This document shows positions 58,388 to 64,000 of a DNA stretch of 64,000 nt, piece after piece. How positions within the stretch are numbered: position 1 is the stretch's first letter; every line of letters starts with the position of its first letter. The notes beneath the pieces were generated by a model. That model was not told the DNA's origin. It ran no database searches and saw only the letters and a program-made list of their open reading frames with translations. Source of the DNA: Pseudomonadota bacterium. Lineage in GTDB: Bacteria > Desulfobacterota > Desulfobulbia > Desulfobulbales > Desulfocapsaceae. Location: positions 20,721-84,720 of the forward strand of contig JAHJKP010000044.1 of assembly GCA_018821985.1 (NCBI GenBank), read 5' to 3'. The position numbers were made by a program, and so were the translations under genes.

Positions 58388-58952
58388 CTTCCTCTTCCTC
58401 CTTTGTAAAAGAATCAATTAGGGTTACAACCATCCTGTAATAAGGATGGCGGGTTTCTTCTGCGACTCGGGGGCAAAATTGTTTGTACCAGGGTCGAAAC
58501 AGCTTGCTGAGAAATTCTTCCTCTCCGGCAAAATCTTCTTCTTTTGCCAGGAGTGACAAGAATTCAAGTTCGTGAACCAGATGATCAGGGAGGTCTGCAT
58601 TGTCCTCCATCATAAAACCTTTATCGCGGTAAAAATTCAGGGTTCTAAGGGCAAAGGATCCCTGAATGGATTTGTCCATGTAAACAGAGGCAAAGGGCGG
58701 GGCGACCACGTGGGGAACCCCATTTATGAACAGCCGGGTGTATTCTATCTGCAGGTCTTCGATATAGTCTGAAGAATTTTCCAGTGTGTTTCGTATCTCT
58801 TTCCCCTCTGTTACAGCACCAAAAGTACCCAGAAGATTGTAGAAGACATTAAAAAAATCATCGTTCATCCATTCTGGATCAGGGTATTGCAGGCATTGAG
58901 CCATGAAGCGATAAAGCGAAGCTATATCCTGGGATGTGGTTGATTCTGACAT
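58362..58952 (-). CDS. TorD/DmsD-family molybdoenzyme chaperone
   Basis: 196-residue all-helical cytoplasmic chaperone that guards the Tat signal of its molybdoenzyme until cofactor is inserted. Typical features are YRFMAQCLQYPDPEW near the N-terminus and the E-Y-T-R-L-F motif followed by VPHVVAPPFASVY. Its end overlaps the start of the psrA-like gene by 26 bases, indicating coupled translation. Confidence 0.9.
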   Translation of the reverse strand: MSESTTSQDIASLYRFMAQCLQYPDPEWMNDDFFNVFYNLLGTFGAVTEGKEIRNTLENSSDYIEDLQIEYTRLFINGVPHVVAPPFASVYMDKSIQGSFALRTLNFYRDKGFMMEDNADLPDHLVHELEFLSLLAKEEDFAGEEEFLSKLFRPWYKQFCPRVAEETRHPYYRMVVTLIDSFTKEEEEDGFQLNEA

Positions 58953-59423
58953 AAAAAATGAAGGTATAAAAGTATATGGATGTTGTTAGGGAAGTGACCA
59001 GGACGCAGATGTCGCAAAGAATTTCAATCTTATTGCAGCATACTTAGTCATGGCGCAACCAGTATTGATTGGTTGAAGACACTAGCGAATATTAATGCAC
59101 CTGTCAAGAGACAAGGCCTTAATTGTGTCGTCAATACGATATAAAAGTGAATAATGATTCATCGTTCTGTTTCTCTCTAGTGAGAGTGTCTTTTGGCTGA
59201 GATTGGCAGATAATATTTCCGGTTGATTTACCCGTCGAGACAGATTTGGCTGAGGTCCATCACTCGTCTTGCAAAGTGTTAAGGGAAATGGTAGCTGCGA
59301 TTTTTTCTGGAATCAATGGGGGGATGTTGTCGGGGATGCTGCAGGAAGAGAAGAATGTCTACAGTGAGTTGCAATAAAAAAAGGAGTTTCAGGCGTAAGC
59401 CTGAAACTCCTTTTTCAATGGGG
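58953..59423 (-). promoter_or_regulatory. torD-psrAB upstream region with candidate promoter
   Basis: No gene seen in 471 bp. On the minus strand TTGACA (59107-59102), a 17-bp spacer and TAGTGT (59084-59079) form a possible sigma-70 promoter about 130 bp before torD; the -10 match is weak. The terminator of tRNA-His occupies 59375-59415. Confidence 0.35.
59375..59415 (-). terminator. terminator after tRNA-His
   Basis: A perfect 14-bp stem (59381-59394 with 59399-59412) closed by GTAA, followed on the minus strand by a run of T. Confidence 0.9.
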
Positions 59424-59501
59424 TGGGGTGAATGATGGGACTCGAACCCACGACCGCCTGGACCACAACCAAGTGCTGCCACCAACTGAGCTACATTCAC
59501 C
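59424..59501 (-). tRNA. tRNA-His (anticodon GTG)
   Basis: Cloverleaf on the minus strand: acceptor GTGAATG/CATTCAC, anticodon stem CTTGG/CCAGG with loop TTGTGGT (anticodon GTG), T arm with GTTCGAG, discriminator C and encoded CCA. The base before the acceptor is G, which supplies the G-1 identity element of tRNA-His. Confidence 0.95.
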
Positions 59502-59676
59502 ACATAATGATTTACTTATTTTTTATGTTGGCTTTTATACCCGTTGGCTAAGGTTTTTGCAAGAGTAAAATGTGGGCACAGTTAAGGAATGAAGAAGCTT
59601 CTTGTTTCATGCCTTGACTGTGTCTTGGCGTCAGCCCTTCTGTTCCTAAGGGAAAGGTTTGTAAGAAGACAATTGT

Positions 59677-60327
59677 TTACAGCTCTGCCTGGCAGTGCAT
59701 GCATTTCTGGGCCTGGGCCTTGATGAGTTCTGCACAGTGAGGGCACTCTTTTTTAAAGTGGGCCTTGAGGATGTCGCTGATAATCATGCCGCACTCCTGG
59801 GTCAGAGATGTGTCTCTGAAGGTGTGGTTCCTGATGGGATCAATGCAGGAAAGATCGTTAAGTTGTCTCAGACAGGCGACAGCCTTTTGTCTGTTGGCAA
59901 GGCTTGCGGATTCGTCCAGAATCAGGGTCAGAACCGGAGTGAGATTATGTCCTTCCACGCACGTTTCAAGGGCGGTCACTGCTTCCTGTTCATTGAGGTA
60001 TCGTTCGTTTTGCATCTTCACCGCCTCGGTGTCAATCACGCTGCCGGTGAAGGCATATTCGCTGGCAACCATCATTACGTTTTGTTCTTTGCTTCCTGGT
60101 AACTGCATGCGGCGATACGATCCTTTGTGGCCGTACTGGAGTTCGACGTGCTGCCAGCCATTTTTAAAAACGGGGCATTCATTGTTCAAGCAGATAAACA
60201 GAACTTCCGATCCCCAGCCAAGGCCATCACCAACATGGACAGGGGGGGCTTCACAGCAGGACATTTCGGCCTGGCAGCTGGGACAGATATGAACTTCGTC
60301 AAGATAACTGAAATCACGGGTAAACAT
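59677..60327 (-). CDS. zinc-ribbon protein of unknown function
   Basis: 216-residue protein. The N-terminus has a zinc-finger-like set (CPSCQAEMSCC, then FICLNNECPVF). The middle is helical and may be HEAT-like (AVTALETCVEGHNL..., RQKAVACLRQLNDL). The C-terminus has a classic zinc ribbon, CPHCAELIKAQAQKCMHC. AGGAG precedes the ATG. Not recognised as a named family; nucleic-acid or protein binding is only a guess. Confidence 0.75.
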   Translation of the reverse strand: MFTRDFSYLDEVHICPSCQAEMSCCEAPPVHVGDGLGWGSEVLFICLNNECPVFKNGWQHVELQYGHKGSYRRMQLPGSKEQNVMMVASEYAFTGSVIDTEAVKMQNERYLNEQEAVTALETCVEGHNLTPVLTLILDESASLANRQKAVACLRQLNDLSCIDPIRNHTFRDTSLTQECGMIISDILKAHFKKECPHCAELIKAQAQKCMHCQAEL

Positions 60328-60486
60328 ATGTATTTCTCCTGAAAGCGATGTGGCTATTAATGAAAAGAATAAGGGGTATCTTTACTCATTTGAGATCTTT
60401 GAAACTTATCGGATTCCTTGGTTATTTTGCCGGAAAGATTCCGGGGTGTCACATTGTGTTCCTTCTGACCGAAGGTTGGATGGTCC

Positions 60487-60603
60487 TCAGCCAGGGCCTT
60501 TTACACCCCCATAAAAATAGAGAAGGAAGAGCCAGCAAGTCAGAATCAGAACAAAGAGGACATTGCTTGAACGTCTCTTTTTTGCAGGTGTTTTTGGGTC
60601 CAT
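60487..60603 (-). CDS. possible 38-residue single-pass membrane protein
   Basis: A short frame starting ATG 60603, 32 bp after the stop of the prephenate fusion gene: a basic N-terminus (DPKTPAKKRR) followed by one clear transmembrane helix (VLFVLILTCWLFLLYFY) and a short glycine-rich tail. The charge pattern fits a small inner-membrane protein. Against it: no good ribosome binding site and no recognisable family. Confidence 0.35.
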   Translation of the reverse strand: MDPKTPAKKRRSSNVLFVLILTCWLFLLYFYGGVKGPG

Positions 60604-60634
60604 GATGTCACAGCTGTTCTGGCTTTCTGTCACC

Positions 60635-62332
60635 TTATACCTCGCCCTTCATCCCTGCCCTGGATAATATTTCATCAACAGCGCGGGCCTGTTTCATTCT
60701 GGCATCGAGAAAGGCTGGAGTCAGATAGGTGCGGTTTTGATCCATCAGATCACAGAGCTTCGTGATCTTTCCTCCTTCTGCCAGATCAATGATCTCCAAG
60801 AGATTTTCGGCAAAACTGCGTACGATTTTTCTGCCGTCACCACCAGTGGCCATGATCTCGGCATAGGTGCGAGGATTCTGATTATGCACCCGGGCCATGG
60901 CCAGAATGCCGTAAAGGGAGGTGAGGGTGGAGTGGCTGCCTATATCTTTGCAGTTGATTCCGTGTTGCCTCAAAGCACTGGCCATGGCCACGGAGATAAT
61001 AGTCGGTAATTTCTGGCCGACACCCATGAGCAGATCATGTTTGTCCGGGGTGTCCTGGAAAATATCCGCGCCGTGTTTGTAGAGAAAGGCCTCGAATTCT
61101 CCACAGAAACCGCCGCTGCGAGGAGTTCGAACGACGGAGGCGTTTTTGTCTTTCATGGTCACTGCCTGGGGGCCCCAGAGGTTATGGACCAGCATGATCT
61201 CCACGCCGAGTCTGGTAGCCTCCATGGCTGCTTTTAAGGTGTTTTCAGATTCACCTGCCAGCAGGATCAGGGCTTGACCGTCTTGCAATAACCCCCCGTA
61301 TTGGCGGATAGTGTCAACCGTGACTGAGATGGGGACGCAGATGATGACGACATCAACCTGGGGGATCATCTCCTCAGGCCGCAGAGTGGTGGATCGGCCG
61401 GTCATCAGGGTGCGGTAGCCTTCATTTTCGAGGCGATCGGCAAACCAGCTGCTCATGTCGCCGGTACCGATGAAGCCGAAGGTCTTGATTTTCTTGACCC
61501 GCATATCAACACGCGGGAAGGAACCAAGAAGTTTCAGGCAGTCTTCTTCCTGAATGATATTCTTTTCGATACTTTCCAGGGCACGGCTGAGAATCTCATC
61601 GCCGATGTGGCCTTCCACCTCGATGTAAATCTGTAGTTTTTGAGTCCTAATGTCGTTTTCTGAGCGAAGGTCCAAGATGTTGATGCCGCGACGGGTGAAT
61701 TCTCCGAGAATATCAACAAGCATGCCAACCCGGTCTTTTAATGGACGGGTAATAATGGCAGTGGCGTCATAACCTGTCTGGCTGGCCAGATTTGAACCAA
61801 TAACGGCAAAACGGGTGCGGTTATGAGGGACAACTTCTCTGGTTATGATCTCCAGACTATGCCGGTGCAGTAGCTCTTCAGATTCAATGACTGCTTGATC
61901 CAGAAGATTGCGGCTCTTGATATCGGCAAGGGCCATGTCGATATCCTGGACCGTCATCAGGGTGGCCGTCGGGTACGTATCCGCTATATACTCTTCACAC
62001 TGTCGGAAGACCGAGCCACGACCAACGATGGTTTTTATCTGTCTCGTTCCGTCTTGTTGTTGCAGGGCGCCAAGAGACAGATGGATGGGGAGGACAATAT
62101 TGTCAATCCAGTACCCTTCTTCAAGTTGTTCCATGAGCCGGAAATACTCTTTGATCTCACCTTCCCGGGTATTATAAATAGGGATGAGGGCCAGATCCGT
62201 TTCTTCACTGATAAAGGCATTGATTATATCAGGAATCCGGTTGTAGAACCGAAGAGTGGCGTCCGGCGCGTATTTGCGCGCGGCTTGACAGCCGGCTGAG
62301 CCATCGGGCCCGAGAGTGGCAATGCTGATCAT
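60635..62332 (-). CDS. fused prephenate dehydratase - ACT - prephenate dehydrogenase
   Basis: 565-residue multidomain enzyme at the phenylalanine/tyrosine branch point. Residues 1 to about 180 are a prephenate dehydratase (ATLGPDGSAG at the start, catalytic Thr-Arg-Phe motif in HNRTRFAVIG). Residues about 193-270 are an ACT domain (RPLKDRVGMLVDILGEF, NILDLRSEN) that normally binds phenylalanine. From about 285 a Rossmann-fold prephenate dehydrogenase follows (FGFIGTGDMSSWFADRL). There is no chorismate mutase domain. One protein could thus direct prephenate to both products. The domain calls are good; bifunctionality is inferred. Confidence 0.85.
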   Translation of the reverse strand: MISIATLGPDGSAGCQAARKYAPDATLRFYNRIPDIINAFISEETDLALIPIYNTREGEIKEYFRLMEQLEEGYWIDNIVLPIHLSLGALQQQDGTRQIKTIVGRGSVFRQCEEYIADTYPTATLMTVQDIDMALADIKSRNLLDQAVIESEELLHRHSLEIITREVVPHNRTRFAVIGSNLASQTGYDATAIITRPLKDRVGMLVDILGEFTRRGINILDLRSENDIRTQKLQIYIEVEGHIGDEILSRALESIEKNIIQEEDCLKLLGSFPRVDMRVKKIKTFGFIGTGDMSSWFADRLENEGYRTLMTGRSTTLRPEEMIPQVDVVIICVPISVTVDTIRQYGGLLQDGQALILLAGESENTLKAAMEATRLGVEIMLVHNLWGPQAVTMKDKNASVVRTPRSGGFCGEFEAFLYKHGADIFQDTPDKHDLLMGVGQKLPTIISVAMASALRQHGINCKDIGSHSTLTSLYGILAMARVHNQNPRTYAEIMATGGDGRKIVRSFAENLLEIIDLAEGGKITKLCDLMDQNRTYLTPAFLDARMKQARAVDEILSRAGMKGEV

Positions 62333-62632
62333 GACTGATTCTGCTGGATAGTGATGTTAAAAATTATTAAGCCGTTGGAGCAGAAGAATATTGTCTTCCG
62401 GCAAGGACGGCATAAGGCATTGTTGACGAAATGGGTAGGAAATCTCTTTCGTTACGGCCATTGAACAGTACACAAACTATTCGGGCAGAATAAACATTAT
62501 CAGCGGCTAAGGCAAGTTTTTAAGGTGTGAATGAATGATTTGTGGCTTAGGTGGAACGACAGGGAGGGGAATCGGGTGAAGAGGAAATAGTTGCTCCCTT
62601 CACCCGATCATTACCGGCAATGGATGCAGCAA
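62333..62632. other. intergenic region with inverted repeat
   Basis: 300 bp without a gene between the SH3b gene and the prephenate fusion, both minus strand. A perfect 11-bp repeat (62571-62581 with 62598-62608) lies just after the SH3b stop but lacks a T tract, so it is at best a weak terminator. Confidence 0.4.
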
Positions 62633-63100
62633 TCAGGGCCAAAGAAGTGTTTTGTGGATCCAGCCTTCTGTGCCTTTGGCGTGTTTTACCTTGACCCAGT
62701 CGCCTTTCGATGAGATTTTGGTCAGCACAACGCCGCGTTCGATATTGGCGATAATTGCGCTATTGGTTGACGGTTCCGATCGCATATTTATTGTTTTTTG
62801 GGCGTTAACAATGACGGTGTTACCGGGGCCCACCAGTGTCTTGTGAATCCAGCCGCTATCATTTTCAAAATCAGAGATTTTTAACCAATCTCCTTTCTTT
62901 TCCACGACCTTCAGAGGGTATCCCTGAAAGAGTTCCATGGCTATCTGATCATCAGTGCTGGGGCCAGTACGTACATTGATGCCATCAGACTTGACACTGA
63001 CTGTTTCCGCGTAAAGAGTAGACGTGCTCAGCAGAACAAGGGCGCTGCAGGTAATAAGACATCGGGAGAGAATGTGTGACAGACGGATTTGCATGCTCAT
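62633..63100 (-). CDS. exported protein with two bacterial SH3 domains
   Basis: 155 residues from ATG 63100 (an upstream in-frame extension to 63172 is not convincing). A signal peptide (CLITCSALVLLSTSTLYA) is followed by two SH3b domains: VKSDGINVRTGPSTDDQIA...SGWIHKTLV and AQKTINMRSEPSTNSAIIA...EGWIHKTLL. These domains usually bind peptidoglycan or proteins in the envelope. No enzymatic domain is present. Confidence 0.85.
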   Translation of the reverse strand: MSMQIRLSHILSRCLITCSALVLLSTSTLYAETVSVKSDGINVRTGPSTDDQIAMELFQGYPLKVVEKKGDWLKISDFENDSGWIHKTLVGPGNTVIVNAQKTINMRSEPSTNSAIIANIERGVVLTKISSKGDWVKVKHAKGTEGWIHKTLLWP

Positions 63101-63504
63101 GATTTTTTGTATCCTGATTAAGTCAAACGTGAGAGGGGTGCCTTGAAATCGTCGAACGGTCATCCGTCCCACTCAACGAAAAGCCTGATTTCTTAAGGCA
63201 TCCTTTGAAAAAAACAGCTTATAAATTCTCAAACCAGTTTGTCTATATATCATTAATGCATTTTTAAGTCAAACTTCAAGTCTTTTTTTTTGAAAAAAAA
63301 CTCCTTATCTCTTTGTTGTTATTGTGTTATTTTTTGAGTGTAAAGGATGCCTTGTCGCGGGGCAAGGCTATTTGTTATCTCTTTATCTCTTTAGTGTTGA
63401 TTTATGTCGGTTTACCGTCTTAAATGCTTGCCTTAAAATGCTGCCCTTTTGTTTTGATCTCGATCCGATATTGATATGAACCAGAAAGTAAACAGGGAGC
63501 AGGT
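63101..63504. other. intergenic region
   Basis: About 400 bp between divergent genes, AT-rich with long T and A runs near 63280-63310. No gene or RNA recognised. Confidence 0.4.
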
Positions 63505-64000
63505 GTGAAAACAGTGGTTATTGCCTTGACACGAGGGGGCAGGGAGATGGCCGACAGGATCGTCTCCGGTCTTGAGAGCTGTGAACTCTACGAGGTCACT
63601 GGTGGTGTAGTGTCAACCATACGGAGGCTCTGGTCTCACCATGACGGCCTGATCTGTATCATGGCCACCGGTATTGTGGTGCGGGCCATTGCTCCCCTGT
63701 GCCGGGATAAAAAAACGGACCCTTGCGTGCTGGTGCTCGATGAAAAGGGGCAGTTTGTGATCAGTCTGCTATCCGGCCATCTGGGTGGCGGCAATGAGCT
63801 GGCCCGCAAGGTGGCGGTGATCACCGGCGGCGGCGGGCTCCTGGGCGGAAAACATGCCGGGGCCGTCCTTGAGGCGGGTGCTACCGCGGTACTCTGGGAT
63901 ATCAACCAGGAGGCGTGCCAGCGGACGGCGGAGGAACTCAGGGTAACCGGCAAAGGGACATGTTTTGCCCTCCAGGTGGACATTACTGATCAGGAGGCGG
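63505..64000 (+). CDS. partial CbiG-like protein that continues as a short-chain dehydrogenase
   Basis: Runs off the window. GTG 63505 follows AGGGAG. The first ~100 residues are CbiG-like (anaerobic cobalamin synthesis): VVIALTRGG, IMATGIVVRAIAPL, DPCVLVLDEKGQFVISLLSG and HLGGGNELARKVA. After KVAVITGG (around 63808-63831) the sequence becomes an SDR Rossmann fold: TGGGGLLGG, AGATAVLWDIN and a V-D-I-T segment. The frame is open throughout. Either a true fusion or a chimeric join at a stretch both families share. Confidence 0.7.
   Translation, partial: MKTVVIALTRGGREMADRIVSGLESCELYEVTGGVVSTIRRLWSHHDGLICIMATGIVVRAIAPLCRDKKTDPCVLVLDEKGQFVISLLSGHLGGGNELARKVAVITGGGGLLGGKHAGAVLEAGATAVLWDINQEACQRTAEELRVTGKGTCFALQVDITDQEA

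Noticed and set aside
60348..60605. Plus-strand 85-codon frame opposite the end of the zinc-ribbon/prephenate region
   Set aside because: No family resemblance and poor initiation signals; the minus-strand microprotein frame in the same place is more protein-like.

Overview
The window looks like the chromosome of a strictly anaerobic, sulfur-metabolising Deltaproteobacterium (Desulfobacterota), most likely near the Desulfobulbales. This is inferred from gene content: a Tat-exported molybdopterin oxidoreductase of the polysulfide/thiosulfate reductase type, a multihaem cytochrome c with an NrfD-type membrane protein, a multidomain rhodanese, a CarD-type regulator, a DUF1844 protein and 'two-CW' cysteine-rich proteins. 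No rRNA, insertion sequence, prophage or CRISPR array is visible. Most of the window is ordinary chromosomal backbone.

Layout. 0.3-18 kb is housekeeping: glnS and gltX (minus strand), then plus-strand serA, a DUF1844 gene, ispE, tRNA-Gln, prs, rplY, pth, carD, rluD, coaE, rho, rpmE, prfA, prmC and murA. 18-21 kb is a minus-strand respiratory set (Tat 4x[4Fe-4S] protein, hexahaem cytochrome, NrfD-like protein). 22-23 kb is an exported pentapeptide-repeat protein. 23-30 kb is a minus-strand chemosensory cluster (cheA, cheW, cheB, cheR, response regulator) with an FKBP gene upstream. 30-38 kb holds hisI, hisG, engB, two tandem cysteine-rich genes, lepA, rpoH and a DegT aminotransferase. 38-49 kb holds a 1395-residue TPR/outer-membrane barrel protein, greA, a FadR-like TetR regulator, a purD-purE fusion, a YrdC-family gene, a free Hpt protein and ettA. 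49-55 kb holds a three-domain rhodanese and, divergent to it, a histidine kinase with a sigma-54 response regulator. 55-59 kb is a torD-psrA-psrB-like operon. 59-64 kb holds tRNA-His, a zinc-ribbon protein, a prephenate dehydratase/ACT/prephenate dehydrogenase fusion, an SH3b protein and a truncated cobalamin-type gene that changes identity part-way.

The most important observation is at 49190-50521. What looks like two adjacent rhodanese genes is one reading frame interrupted by a single TGA. The TGA falls exactly where the catalytic cysteine of the first rhodanese domain should be. It is followed at the right distance by a hairpin whose loop begins GGUC, as in the E. coli fdhF SECIS. I read it as a selenocysteine-containing, lipid-anchored triple-rhodanese. 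Its gene starts 34 bp from a perfect 24-bp-arm palindrome and is divergent from a sensor kinase/sigma-54 regulator pair.

Other points: a near-consensus Bacillus FadR operator in front of the FadR-like gene; two enzyme fusions (PurD-PurE, PheA-ACT-TyrA); and a CbiG-to-SDR switch at the right edge that may be an assembly chimera. No selA, selB, selC or selD is present in the window.
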